DNA of 41,864 bases from an uncultured Eubacterium sp. (GCA_905233545.1 CAJOEV010000009.1:1-41864); one strand, 5' to 3'. Counted from the stretch's first letter, positions 24,869 to 34,040 are shown. Notes: generated from the letters alone by a model not told the origin. A program made the numbers and translations.

Positions 24869-24872
24869 TCGT

Positions 24873-26774
24873 TTATTTGCATTTTATTGATTTTACTTTA
24901 CTCCAAGCGGAATAATATGTTTTACCATTAACAGTTTTATAAGCTCTTATGCGAAAATAATATGTCTTTCTTGATATCAGATTTGTAAGCGTTGCCTTTG
25001 TTGAATCTTTTTTTGCTTTATATGTGATTGTCTTGCTCTTACTGAAGTTTTTATCATTGGACACTTGAACTTCATATCCCGACAAATTACTTATCGGAGT
25101 CCATTTTATAACAATAGTTTTCTTTTTCGGTGTGCTCACAGAGGTCAAAGAGGTTGCTTTTGGTTTGATGAGAAAAGTTTTTTTAATAGAACCGCTGTAG
25201 TTTCCTTTGAAATTTATTTTTGCGGTTGCTTCTCCAATCTCAGTGTTATTTAAATACGAAAGAGTATAATCGGTGTCTTTTTTCAAAGTGTTACCTTTTG
25301 AATCCTTAACCGTTACGCTCGGCTTCTTAGCATTGCCGTCATAAACATATGAGGTTTTTGAAAGCGTTTCCTTACTGATTTTATATACTGTTTTTTTGGA
25401 TTTAACATTTCCGCAGTATTTACAACAAATACTTACGCTTCCATTTTTACTCGTTGTAGCTTTGGCTACGGTTGTAGCAGAATAATTATGCTCAGAGCTT
25501 TTGCAATCAAATTTTCCTATTGAAGAAAACTCTTTTGAGTACTTTTTTGCGTAATCCTGCGCGCTTGAATTATCATAGCCGAAAATTTTGGCATTTCCCG
25601 TAACACTAGTATCACTCGGAATTATGCATCCGGGAGAACGGAAATACAAATCGGTATTATTAGTGCAGCCATAAAATGCATAGTTTGGTATACTCTTAAC
25701 ATCTCTTTCAATATTTATCTCTTTAAGACTGTCTCTGCTTACATACCATGGAGTAAACTGATAGCAGGTATTTGAAGATTCAGTTGATCTTGAGTAGAGT
25801 GGCATTGTGCCGGTACCCTTGGTTAAATTTACAATCTCGATACTACTGCAATCATAGAAAGTGTTTTCGCTGTTATATATTATTGTTGAACAAGGCATTT
25901 CCAGCTTTTTTATATTATTGCATCCGTAAAATGCATAGTCTCCTATACTGTTTACACCGTCTTCAATGATTACCGTTGACAGATTATTACGGCTTACATA
26001 CCATGGTGTGTATTGATAATATGTATCACTGTTTCCCGTTGTGGATGAATAATTCTGCATTGTTCCGCTGCCCTTGGTTAAGGTAAGCTTTTCAATATTG
26101 CTGCAATTGGCAAAAGTATGCATATAGTTATCAATTTTTGTTGAACAAGGAATTGTTAATTCTTTTATCCCTCTGCAACCATAAAACGCTTGCCAAGTGA
26201 TCCTTGTTACACTGTCCGGTATTGTCACTTTTTCCAGACATGTGCAGTTTACAAATGCTGCATAATTAATAGTTGTTATGCTGCTTGGGATAATAAGTTT
26301 GGTTAACAAGCTTCCGTTAAGATAAATATTCTTTGCATATTTAGTCGGGTTTGAATCACCGCTATCAAACTTAATATTGCACCAAGCTTCAATATCATTT
26401 ATATTAACCGAATTCAGGTTTTTGCAATTCACAAAAGCATCAGATTTCACAAATGTTATACTGCTCGGTATTGTTACACTTGTTAAATTTGAGCAGGAAT
26501 TAAAAATATTTGAACCGAGAGTTGTTATTCCATCATAAATTATAACATTCTTTAAGCCTGTCATACTTTTGAAAGGAGAAACAGAAAAAGTGGAATAATC
26601 CTTAGTGCTGCCGCTTCCTGATAAGTACAGGTTTCCTGTTGACGAATTGTATTCATAGTAAACATCATCTCCGCACCAACCTGAACTTGTAGCTGCAAAG
26701 CAATCATTCGGAACAGCAAAAAGAACAGACACTGTCATAATCAATGAAAGCATCAATGACAGTATTTTTTTCAT
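24873..26774 (-). CDS. BspA-like leucine-rich surface protein with MBG-like and fibronectin III domains
   Basis: This 633-residue exported protein has a signal peptide (about 1-27, AxA-type end). LRR_5 repeats span about 70-380 and include a duplicated block: residues 208-285 and 293-370 share PCST, CS-I, LTKG-GTM, TPWYVSR and AFYGC. Next come a His/Cys module (HNYSATT...CCKYCG, about 429-455), an MBG-like beta domain (YDGNAKKPSV...GNYSGSIKKTF, about 475-535) and a C-terminal fibronectin type III domain (about 545-633). No LPxTG or dockerin is seen, so attachment is unclear. Such proteins bind host proteins, other bacteria or polysaccharide in related species. Its promoter and terminator are both visible, so it is monocistronic. 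Confidence 0.85.
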   Translation of the reverse strand: MKKILSLMLSLIMTVSVLFAVPNDCFAATSSGWCGDDVYYEYNSSTGNLYLSGSGSTKDYSTFSVSPFKSMTGLKNVIIYDGITTLGSNIFNSCSNLTSVTIPSSITFVKSDAFVNCKNLNSVNINDIEAWCNIKFDSGDSNPTKYAKNIYLNGSLLTKLIIPSSITTINYAAFVNCTCLEKVTIPDSVTRITWQAFYGCRGIKELTIPCSTKIDNYMHTFANCSNIEKLTLTKGSGTMQNYSSTTGNSDTYYQYTPWYVSRNNLSTVIIEDGVNSIGDYAFYGCNNIKKLEMPCSTIIYNSENTFYDCSSIEIVNLTKGTGTMPLYSRSTESSNTCYQFTPWYVSRDSLKEINIERDVKSIPNYAFYGCTNNTDLYFRSPGCIIPSDTSVTGNAKIFGYDNSSAQDYAKKYSKEFSSIGKFDCKSSEHNYSATTVAKATTSKNGSVSICCKYCGNVKSKKTVYKISKETLSKTSYVYDGNAKKPSVTVKDSKGNTLKKDTDYTLSYLNNTEIGEATAKINFKGNYSGSIKKTFLIKPKATSLTSVSTPKKKTIVIKWTPISNLSGYEVQVSNDKNFSKSKTITYKAKKDSTKATLTNLISRKTYYFRIRAYKTVNGKTYYSAWSKVKSIKCK

Positions 26775-26804
26775 ATTACCACTCCTTCCTAATTATTCAG
26801 TATT

Positions 26805-26833
26805 ATTATAACAGACGCAAAAGTCAATATCAA
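26805..26833 (-). promoter_or_regulatory. Promoter of the BspA-like gene
   Basis: On the minus strand TTGATA, 17 bases, TATAAT, about 30 bases before the start codon. It is back to back with the promoter of the pseudouridine synthase. Confidence 0.85.
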
Positions 26834-26865
26834 GAGAAATAAGTCAAATAACCCAAAATAATAGT

Positions 26866-26894
26866 TTGACAATGATTTAAGGGTATTTTATAAT
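26866..26894 (+). promoter_or_regulatory. Consensus promoter abutting the start codon (leaderless gene)
   Basis: Perfect TTGACA, 17 bases, perfect TATAAT. The -10 box ends six bases before the ATG at 26901, so transcription should begin at or within two bases of the start codon. Confidence 0.88.
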
Positions 26895-26900
26895 GTGTTT

Positions 26901-27851
26901 ATGAAAAAAATAATTGTTAAAGAAAACGACAGCGGACAGCGGCTTGATAAGTTTTTACTTAAAACTTTCGATTCGCTGCCAAAGTCATTGATGTTTAAGC
27001 AAATTCGCAAAAAAAACATTAAAGTTAATAGAAAAAGATGCACTCCCGAACAGGAAATCAAAGAGGGAGACATTATTGAGCTGTATCTCCCTGACGACGT
27101 TCTTAAAGAGAGAGAAAAGCACTATGATTTTCTCAAAGCGCCGAAGGAGCTTGATATAGTATACGAGGATGAAAACATTATTCTGCTCAACAAAAAAAGC
27201 GGAATGCTCTGTCATCCCGAAAAGGGCGAATATGTTAATACGCTTATATCTTCGCTTAAAAGATACCTATATGAGAAAAACGAATGGAATCCCGAAAATG
27301 AAAACGCCTTCTCCCCTGCCCTTGCAAACCGAATTGACAGAAACACCTCGGGCATTGTTATGGGCGCAAAGAACTATGAGTCGCTGAAATTTCTCAATGA
27401 GAAAATCAAAAACAGAGAGATTAAGAAGTTTTACTTAACAATCTGTGAGGGAGAATTCGATAAAAAGAGCGGAACTCTTGAAGGATATCTTTCAAAAGAT
27501 GAAACAAAAAATATGGTCACAGTTTCAAAAAAAGAAACCGAAGGCTCGAAAAACATTATTACAAAATATATTGTTCTCGGTTATTCAAACGGGTATTCGC
27601 TTGTTGAAGTTGAACTATTAACAGGAAGAACCCATCAGATAAGAGCTCATCTTGCCTCAATAGGTCATCCGCTTATGAACGACGGTAAATACGGTAAAAA
27701 ACACGGAAGATTATCGCAGGAACTCTGCTCATACAAAATTGTTTTTGACTTTAAAGAATCCGGAAATTTTGAATACCTTAATCAAAAGAGCTTTGAAATT
27801 GAAAACTGTGAAGTTTTAAGAAAGTTTGAGGAAATAAAACTTGAAAAATAA
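26901..27851 (+). CDS. RluA-family 23S rRNA pseudouridine synthase
   Basis: This enzyme converts uridines in 23S rRNA (or tRNA) to pseudouridine. The 316-residue product has an N-terminal S4 RNA-binding domain (SGQRLDKFLLKTFDSLPKSL to about 62). The catalytic domain follows, with the motif ANRIDRNTSGIVM, where Asp146 is the catalytic residue (RID in place of the commoner RLD). The closing motif is LLTGRTHQIRAHLASIGHPL. It is of RluC/RluD size; the exact target is not deducible. I use ATG 26901, not the GTG two codons earlier, because the promoter predicts a leaderless transcript starting there. No ribosome site stands at proper distance. The next gene overlaps its end. Confidence 0.9.
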   Translation: MKKIIVKENDSGQRLDKFLLKTFDSLPKSLMFKQIRKKNIKVNRKRCTPEQEIKEGDIIELYLPDDVLKEREKHYDFLKAPKELDIVYEDENIILLNKKSGMLCHPEKGEYVNTLISSLKRYLYEKNEWNPENENAFSPALANRIDRNTSGIVMGAKNYESLKFLNEKIKNREIKKFYLTICEGEFDKKSGTLEGYLSKDETKNMVTVSKKETEGSKNIITKYIVLGYSNGYSLVEVELLTGRTHQIRAHLASIGHPLMNDGKYGKKHGRLSQELCSYKIVFDFKESGNFEYLNQKSFEIENCEVLRKFEEIKLEK

Positions 27852-28302
27852 GTTCATTAGAATAATTTCGCCGATGTCGTTTGCTATGGCGGTTATACTC
27901 GATATTGCAGTAGTTTACTATGCAATTTACGCCTGCAACAAGCTTGGCGAAAAAGCATCGGCATTAAACATATTATTTGCAATAATAGCATTTCTTTCGG
28001 TTGCCCTTGCAGTTTTTTATTCAAGAGAAGTTATCCGCCACGGAATAAAGTTCAGGAATGATGAATTTGAAATAACCTTTCTTGATGAGAACAATATAAT
28101 CAAATACGATGATATTGAAAGCATTGAATCGTATATCGATACAAAAGCAAGCCTGAAAAAGAATTTTGTTGACAGGTATTCGCGTCTTACAATTATTCTC
28201 AAAGACGGCAGCGCGCTTACGCTTGAGCTTGGGCTGACAACAAAGCGAAAGCTGAAAAAAATTGAAGAGGAAATCAAAAAAAGAAAGAATGCAGGGAATT
28301 AA
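27841..28302 (+). CDS. Small two-helix membrane protein
   Basis: The 153-residue product starts at a TTG inside the last codons of the pseudouridine synthase, preceded by GAGGAAAT. Two hydrophobic helices (about 15-32 and 42-60) are followed by a cytoplasmic domain of about 90 residues. That domain has alternating strands (FEITFLDENNIIKYDDIESIESYI and RLTIILKDGSALTLELGL) and a basic C-terminal helix, a layout resembling bacterial PH-like domain proteins. The family is not recognised with certainty. It must be cotranscribed with the upstream gene. Its stop shares bases with the stop of the convergent exporter gene. Confidence 0.75.
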   Translation: MKNKFIRIISPMSFAMAVILDIAVVYYAIYACNKLGEKASALNILFAIIAFLSVALAVFYSREVIRHGIKFRNDEFEITFLDENNIIKYDDIESIESYIDTKASLKKNFVDRYSRLTIILKDGSALTLELGLTTKRKLKKIEEEIKKRKNAGN

Positions 28303-28320
28303 TCCTTGCATTCCTTTTTT
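28287..28320. terminator. Bidirectional terminator over two convergent stop codons
   Basis: GAATGCAGG and CCTTGCATTC pair with one bulge around a loop that holds both stops (TTAA). Six T residues follow on the + strand, and a TTTC-rich run on the minus strand. Confidence 0.7.
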
Positions 28321-29474
28321 ATTTTTTCTTTCTTTTCATATATTCTCGGGCGGAGCTTGATTTTGTAAATGTCATAGAAAACCGAAATCAACGGAACAGC
28401 ACAAATCAAACCCATAACTCCGAATTCCTTACCTCCAAGCATAACTGCAAGGAAAGTTATGATTCCGGGCATTTCCAGTTCCTTACCCATAAGATGCGGA
28501 TTGATAAGCTTTTCAACAAGCTGTTGAACAAGTATGCAAAGCACTACAAAGATAATAGCTTTTACGGGGCTTTGCGCCGCAATAAGAATTGCTGAAATAA
28601 CAGTTCCTACGATTGCACCGACAACAGGAACGAGCTGAGTTACCGTTATCAGAAGTGAAATTGAAAACTTATACGGCATATTGCAGATAAGCATAAATAT
28701 AAGAGTACCTGCGCCCGTTATAGCCGCCTGAACAATATTGTATTTCAGGAATATCTGAAACTTTTTATTAGCAAGTCTCAGAACATAACGGGTTCTTTTA
28801 TAATGCTTGTCGGGAAGGAGCTTTTTAAGAATTGCATCAAATTCTCTGACAAGTTCTTCCTTGTAAACAAGAGCAGCAAACGCAATAATAAAGCCAAGAC
28901 CAAAGTTGATTATAACATTTGATGCATCCTTTATTTTGCTGATTGCAGTTCCTGCAATATTTGAAACATTATTCTTGATATAATCAACAGTTTTTGTGAA
29001 ATAATCATTTAAACTGTTTTCGGCAGAGGTAATATAACTTGCGAGCTTTGGCTTTTCGTTTTTTGTTTTGTCGAGGAAGGCAAGAAACTTGTCCCAAAGC
29101 TCAGGCGCCTGTTTATAAAGGCTGACAACCGTATCTTTAAGATTAGGAATAACCAATCCGAACGCAAGCGCAACAAATGCAACGAGGGCAAGAATCGAAA
29201 GAATGATTGATAAAACCCTGTATTTTTTAATATTGACTTCCTTGCCCTTTTTCTTATCGTGTTTTGCAAAAGCGTTATCAATAATCTTTGTCAGAAGATT
29301 AAGCACATATGCAATACAAAAACCGAAAATAAATGGTTTTAAAACAACAATCGCGTAATTAACAAGTTTTTTTGCTTCATTGGTATTGATAGCAACGAAA
29401 AGCACCAAGCCTAAAAAGACAATAACGCCAACAATTTCGGCTATTCGTTTCTTATCCAGATTTTTTAAATCCAT
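28299..29474 (-). CDS. AI-2E family transporter
   Basis: This 391-residue integral membrane protein belongs to the AI-2E family (PF01594; TqsA/YdiK/YtvI type). The N-terminus has two or three helices, a charged loop (about 70-90) and a long periplasmic-type helical region (about 120-170). The C-terminal half has the typical PVVGAIVGTVISAILIA and INPHLMGKELEMPG, then LLGG-type ILAVMLGGKEFGVMGLICAVPL. Family members have been linked to autoinducer-2 export or Na+/H+ exchange, so function here is open. The gene lies 50 bases after the alpha/beta hydrolase and probably ends that operon. A GAGGAGA site precedes the ATG. Confidence 0.88.
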   Translation of the reverse strand: MDLKNLDKKRIAEIVGVIVFLGLVLFVAINTNEAKKLVNYAIVVLKPFIFGFCIAYVLNLLTKIIDNAFAKHDKKKGKEVNIKKYRVLSIILSILALVAFVALAFGLVIPNLKDTVVSLYKQAPELWDKFLAFLDKTKNEKPKLASYITSAENSLNDYFTKTVDYIKNNVSNIAGTAISKIKDASNVIINFGLGFIIAFAALVYKEELVREFDAILKKLLPDKHYKRTRYVLRLANKKFQIFLKYNIVQAAITGAGTLIFMLICNMPYKFSISLLITVTQLVPVVGAIVGTVISAILIAAQSPVKAIIFVVLCILVQQLVEKLINPHLMGKELEMPGIITFLAVMLGGKEFGVMGLICAVPLISVFYDIYKIKLRPRIYEKKEKIKKECKD

Positions 29475-29524
29475 AATCTCTCCTCAAAAGCAAACAAGGA
29501 ACAAAAGTTCCCTGCTGCAAAATC

Positions 29525-30481
29525 TTAAATATATTTTGAAATGAATTCTTTTAGTTTTGATTTATACGCGTTTGCCCCTATTAAAATGCTTTCGGCATGT
29601 GCTGCGCCCTCAATAACAAGCAAATCTTTTTCGTTACCGCAAAGCTCAAACAGTTCAAAAACCATTCTTGTGGGAACAAAATCATCTGCATCGCCATGAA
29701 CGAAAAGCATTGGAACCTTTGCATTTTTTACACTGTCGCGGACATCTGTATCTTTAAGGTCGAACTTTGCAAAAATCTTGTTAACCTGATTAAACAGATT
29801 GAAAGCAAGTGGCGCTGAATTTGTCAGTCCTGCTGATTTAACAACGCTGATGAGCTCGTCCTTTGCGCTTGTGTATGCGCAGTCGGAAACAATGAGCTTA
29901 ACCTGCTCGGGAACACGCGATGCCATTTTGCAGACGGTTGCTCCGCCCATTGATACACCGTGAAGAATTATTTTAATATCCTGACCGAATCTTTGGGTAA
30001 GATAATCAACCCAGCGAAGCATATCCTCGGCTTCAAAATAGTCAAATCCGAGATAATCGCCTTCGCTCTCCCCCGCTGTTACATGGTCGACGCTCATAAA
30101 ATTATAATTCATTTCCTCGTGATAGAAGCGAATGAAATTATACGGGTCTCCAGCGTGGCTTGAACGGTATCCGTGTGCAAACAGAACATAAACATCGCTT
30201 TCTTTTTCAGAAGGAAGATAATATCCCTTCAGCTTTATGTCTCTATCGTTTACAAGGTCAATATTCTCTATATCCTTTGTTTTTGCCCACTCATTTTCTC
30301 CCGCATTGAACTTATGAATTTCTCTTAAAGATTTATCGCTTTTCTTGTTTTCGCGTCTTTTCATAAGTCCCATCGGAATTCTTTCAGCATACATAACATC
30401 AAGATATCCATGAACAAAAAACTCAGTTAAAAGTGCAACACTTCCGAGCGCCGCAAGCGCGCCGAATAACTTTTTATTCAT
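29525..30481 (-). CDS. Membrane-anchored alpha/beta hydrolase
   Basis: This 318-residue protein has an N-terminal hydrophobic segment (about 5-25) that could be an anchor or signal. The alpha/beta hydrolase fold starts near residue 85 with oxyanion FAHGYRSSHAG. The nucleophile elbow is GVSMGG (Ser177), the acid is in HGDADDFVP (probably Asp266), and the histidine is in GAAHAE (His295), so the triad is complete. This pattern fits the BAAT/FrsA-like or bem46-type esterases common in Clostridia; the substrate is unknown. Its ribosome site (AAGGAGAAG) is within the end of the lipoprotein gene, two bases away, implying coupled expression. Confidence 0.87.
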   Translation of the reverse strand: MNKKLFGALAALGSVALLTEFFVHGYLDVMYAERIPMGLMKRRENKKSDKSLREIHKFNAGENEWAKTKDIENIDLVNDRDIKLKGYYLPSEKESDVYVLFAHGYRSSHAGDPYNFIRFYHEEMNYNFMSVDHVTAGESEGDYLGFDYFEAEDMLRWVDYLTQRFGQDIKIILHGVSMGGATVCKMASRVPEQVKLIVSDCAYTSAKDELISVVKSAGLTNSAPLAFNLFNQVNKIFAKFDLKDTDVRDSVKNAKVPMLFVHGDADDFVPTRMVFELFELCGNEKDLLVIEGAAHAESILIGANAYKSKLKEFISKYI

Positions 30482-30483
30482 TA

Positions 30484-30990
30484 TTATTTCTTCTCCTTGG
30501 TTGTTTCCTTGGAGGTTTCTTTTTTCTCTTTTACAGCTGATGTTGTTGACGGAACAGCTTTAATCTTCATATCAATATACTTAGCCTTGTCGGATTCCAT
30601 ATCTTTTCTCATAATCTTTTTGCCGTCATATCTGATATAGTAAATTCCGAGATGGTCGAAAGTGTATGAAATCTTGTCACCGTCTTTGTGTTCGTTCTTA
30701 ACAGTTGCAACAACCTCGATATAGTTATCGCCTTCAATCTCAACACCGCTTCCTGCAACCATGAAAGATGCTTTCTTTCTATCTTTCTTGGTAAGTCCGA
30801 GTTCGTCATCTGAATAGCTCTGGATAAGATTAATTGCGTCCGCCTCTTTGATAACGGCGCTATCGGTTGTCATTTTAACAGTTGTTGAAGCAGCAGCCTT
30901 TGTGGTTTCCTTTGTGTCTTTTTTTGCACAAGCTCCGAAAACACAAACGCTTATTGCTGCACATAAAACAAATACTAAAACCTTTTTCAT
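30484..30990 (-). CDS. Small lipoprotein with Lys/Thr-rich tail
   Basis: I choose the ATG preceded by GAGGTAAT over an ATG nine codons upstream, giving 168 residues and a classical lipoprotein signal (MKKVLVFVLCAAISVCVFGAC; Cys21 lipidated). A Thr/Ser/Lys linker leads to a small domain (about 50-135) with NLIQSYSDDELGL and VEIEGDNYIEVVATV, then a low-complexity Lys/Glu/Thr tail. It heads an operon with the alpha/beta hydrolase and AI-2E-type transporter under a perfect promoter. No named family is recognised; a role in sensing or anchoring for the hydrolase is possible. Confidence 0.8.
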   Translation of the reverse strand: MKKVLVFVLCAAISVCVFGACAKKDTKETTKAAASTTVKMTTDSAVIKEADAINLIQSYSDDELGLTKKDRKKASFMVAGSGVEIEGDNYIEVVATVKNEHKDGDKISYTFDHLGIYYIRYDGKKIMRKDMESDKAKYIDMKIKAVPSTTSAVKEKKETSKETTKEKK

Positions 30991-31022
30991 AATGATTACC
31001 TCACAATAATAATTCAAATATA

Positions 31023-31051
31023 ATTATAGGTCAATGCCTTTTTAATGTCAA
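31023..31051 (-). promoter_or_regulatory. Promoter of the lipoprotein-hydrolase-transporter operon
   Basis: On the minus strand, perfect TTGACA, 17 bases, perfect TATAAT, ending about 32 bases before the start codon. Confidence 0.9.
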
Positions 31052-31091
31052 TAAACAACTATGAACATATTTAAAGGAGTTTGTTAATTTT

Positions 31092-34040
31092 TTACGGATA
31101 CTCATATGATGTTACATCACTGTAGTATGTGTAGTCCGTAACTCCATTGGTGTAGATAATAAAGAATCTTGCGCTCAGCTTTCCGTTTTTTGAACTTGAG
31201 CCATACTTCATGCCCTTTTTGTATTCCGTTGTATCGGTTGTTGACTTCATTTTAACCGAAAATCCCTCTTCGTTCTGATTTCCGACTTTGTCAAGATAGA
31301 GCATATCATCACTCATATTTTTGCCATAGATAAATCCGCATTCCTTAATAACAAACTCGCTGTTGTTTTCGATAATTCCGACAAAATCCCTCATATATTC
31401 ACTGTCGTCATCAGGCTCGTTATAAACGCTTATAGCATACGGAAGCTCCTGGTTTTCGTATTCTTTAAGTTCAAGACTGCTTTGACCAATCTTTCCGTAA
31501 TCAAGAATATCCGAAGCGCTGAGTTTGTTGTTAATAGCATAGGAATAGTCTTTGGCGTTGATATATCCGTTGCCATCATAATCACCGAGGCAGTATTCAA
31601 GATTGCTTTTTACATTACTTCCGTCAGGATTTACTTCAAATTCATAGATAGCGGCGTTATTCAGTTTAATCTCAACTCTGTGCTCAGCGCACAGCAAGGG
31701 ATAAACAATGAATTCGCCCTTATCATTTGTTATTGCGCTCAGAACTCCGTCAATATAAATCTCAGCATTTTCAATTGCATTATGATTAAGCGTATTAACC
31801 GTTCCGCTGAAATAATGTCCCTTGTTTTCCCTGCTGATGAACTCTTTGTAAATATAATCGCAGTCTTCGCATGTATATACTCCATATGTGTCATAGCAGC
31901 AGGTTGGAAGCTCTTCGCGGTATTCAAGCTTTCTTGAATGAGAGCATCCGAGAGAAGTATACTCAATACCGTTTTCACTGAGATAATCCCTTGCCGCTGA
32001 ATCATCGTAGGCATAATAGCTCATCTTCGATTCATCACCCTGGTTGTAAACAACAGTATTATCGCTCAGTGCTGCTGTTTTGGAATATATCTTAAATATT
32101 TGAGCACTTTTGGAATTACAGAGAATATAGTCGCTTACAAAAGTGACATTCTCGTAAATAATTACCTCTTTGATTCTGTCCATAAACAAACGCCAGGGAA
32201 TTTCCGCCTCCGAAGTATATTCATTCATGTAGCCATTTCCGCTTATTTCAAGTGCTTTTTCTTTTGTTGAATACCTCCAGGAAACACCCATTCCGCATTC
32301 GCCCTCATAGTATTCGGGAGGCTGAATATAATCGCCGATATACATATCACCGCACACAGCACATGTGTAAATAGTGTATCCTTCTTCTTCGTCAGTCGGG
32401 TCGATAACATCGGCAATATAATTATGCTTGCATCCAAGCTTAGCAAAGTTTATCTGCTCTTTGAGTGCATAGGATTCTGCAGCAGTATTACGGTAGCCGT
32501 AAATGCAAAAGCTTTCACTCAGATTTTCAAAGGCATTATCGCCGATTGAAACAACATTTTCATTGAAACGTATACTGTTCAGCATTGAACATGAATAAAA
32601 AGCATATTCGCCTACACTTTTGAAATAGTTAGGCATATAAAAACGAGCTTTTTTCATATTATAAAATGCATATGAGCCGATTGTCTCAACACTCTGGTCA
32701 ATGCTGACGCTGAGCATTTTATCGGCAAACAAACGCCACGGCTGATTACTTTCAGTATAATCAAGACTGTTGTATATATGCATTTCACCGTTTGGAATAC
32801 TAAAAGTATAGTTTTCATTGTCCGTATAAACCATATTTCCAAGGTCGGGCATTCCGTTTCCGCAGTAAACATCATAACCCTCGGCGCCTAGGTCTCGCGA
32901 AAAATCACACATTACAGTATAGACATCGTCTTTTGAAAATGAGCTGTTTATGCTTTTGATATCGGCGCACACAGCTGCAATATACGGAGCTGAGAATGAT
33001 GTTCCGCTGTTTTTTGTATACTTTTCATCTCCGCTTTTATATGGACATGCGGAGATAATTGAACGCCCGGGAGCGCAGAAGTCTATCGCTTTTCCATAGT
33101 TTGAAAATTGGGCAAAGGTTTCCATATCGCTTTCAACTGAAGAAACCGTTATTACACCGTCAATTGCTGCAGGATATCTGTATTTTATCTCTGCCGAATT
33201 GTTTCCGGCACTGGCACAGATGCAAACATTTTTGCTCAGTGCAGTCTGAACGGCATATTTCAGTGCATTCACACCAGTGCTTGTTGACATTGAAACATTG
33301 ATGACATCAGCGCCCTTATCAACAGCGTCATATATCGCGGCAACCATTGCTGAATTAGAGGCTTCGCTGTCTCCGAAAGCAACGGTTTTATAAGGCAGAA
33401 TTTTTACATTGTCGGGGGTGTTATCGGCAATTATTCCGCAGACAAAGGTTGAATGGCCGTAGTAGGAGCCCCTCATATAAGTATCGTAATAAGCATTGCT
33501 TCTTCCGTCATCAGAAAAGTCATATCCTCTTGAAACAAAACGGTCCGCCATAAGTTCGTGGTCGTACATAACGCCCGTATCAATAACGGCAACGATAATG
33601 TCATCCTTTTCCATATTAAACTTTGATATATATGAAGGTGTTCCAAGTGCGTTGCTTCCCGCAGGAAAAACACTACCCTTGGCGGCTGAATTGAGTTTTG
33701 CTTTTGCATCACAGTCAACAGCAATATTTTCGGCTTTTATCTGCTTATATGCTTTTTTTGCAGCAGCTTCGCTATCATACTGCAAAACCGCAAAGGAATG
33801 CTCGGTATCAATGGCAAAGTCAACAGCACCGTAGGTGTTTTCACCGTTATAATTCGAAAGCATAAGTCTTTTTGAAGCAAAATCAGAATCACTTTCAACA
33901 TCCGTATCGTATTTCTGATAAATTCTTACCAGTTCACTTGCGAATTCGTTTTTATCGGATTCTTTATTAATAGCGAAAAAAGCGCAGAGAGATACCATAA
34001 ACGCAAAAACAAGCATAAGCGAAATAATGCGTTTTTTCAT
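31092..34040 (-). CDS. Second secreted S8 protease with LRRs and dockerin-like segment
   Basis: The ATG follows GGGGGAGAT, giving 982 residues. After a signal peptide (about 1-24) and propeptide, the peptidase domain has Asp154 (VIDTGVMYDH), His196 in GHSTFVCG, Asn280 (SAGNN) and Ser348 (GTSFSAPY). The usual GHGTHVAG is altered, but the catalytic histidine is kept. Short BspA-type LRRs (about 435-530), two Cys/His modules (CAVCG and CEDCD), a carboxypeptidase-regulatory-like beta domain, and a dockerin-like GDYDGNGYINAKDYSYAINN follow. A further C-terminal beta domain (about 880-982) ends it. TATAAT at 34072-34077 is its likely -10 box. It should be extracellular, degrading proteins or processing surface proteins. 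Confidence 0.87.
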   Translation of the reverse strand: MKKRIISLMLVFAFMVSLCAFFAINKESDKNEFASELVRIYQKYDTDVESDSDFASKRLMLSNYNGENTYGAVDFAIDTEHSFAVLQYDSEAAAKKAYKQIKAENIAVDCDAKAKLNSAAKGSVFPAGSNALGTPSYISKFNMEKDDIIVAVIDTGVMYDHELMADRFVSRGYDFSDDGRSNAYYDTYMRGSYYGHSTFVCGIIADNTPDNVKILPYKTVAFGDSEASNSAMVAAIYDAVDKGADVINVSMSTSTGVNALKYAVQTALSKNVCICASAGNNSAEIKYRYPAAIDGVITVSSVESDMETFAQFSNYGKAIDFCAPGRSIISACPYKSGDEKYTKNSGTSFSAPYIAAVCADIKSINSSFSKDDVYTVMCDFSRDLGAEGYDVYCGNGMPDLGNMVYTDNENYTFSIPNGEMHIYNSLDYTESNQPWRLFADKMLSVSIDQSVETIGSYAFYNMKKARFYMPNYFKSVGEYAFYSCSMLNSIRFNENVVSIGDNAFENLSESFCIYGYRNTAAESYALKEQINFAKLGCKHNYIADVIDPTDEEEGYTIYTCAVCGDMYIGDYIQPPEYYEGECGMGVSWRYSTKEKALEISGNGYMNEYTSEAEIPWRLFMDRIKEVIIYENVTFVSDYILCNSKSAQIFKIYSKTAALSDNTVVYNQGDESKMSYYAYDDSAARDYLSENGIEYTSLGCSHSRKLEYREELPTCCYDTYGVYTCEDCDYIYKEFISRENKGHYFSGTVNTLNHNAIENAEIYIDGVLSAITNDKGEFIVYPLLCAEHRVEIKLNNAAIYEFEVNPDGSNVKSNLEYCLGDYDGNGYINAKDYSYAINNKLSASDILDYGKIGQSSLELKEYENQELPYAISVYNEPDDDSEYMRDFVGIIENNSEFVIKECGFIYGKNMSDDMLYLDKVGNQNEEGFSVKMKSTTDTTEYKKGMKYGSSSKNGKLSARFFIIYTNGVTDYTYYSDVTSYEYP

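Noticed and set aside
24733-24872. SOS (LexA/DinR) box upstream of uvrB
   Set aside because: No CGAAC-N4-GTTCG-like sequence is present; only an ordinary promoter was found.
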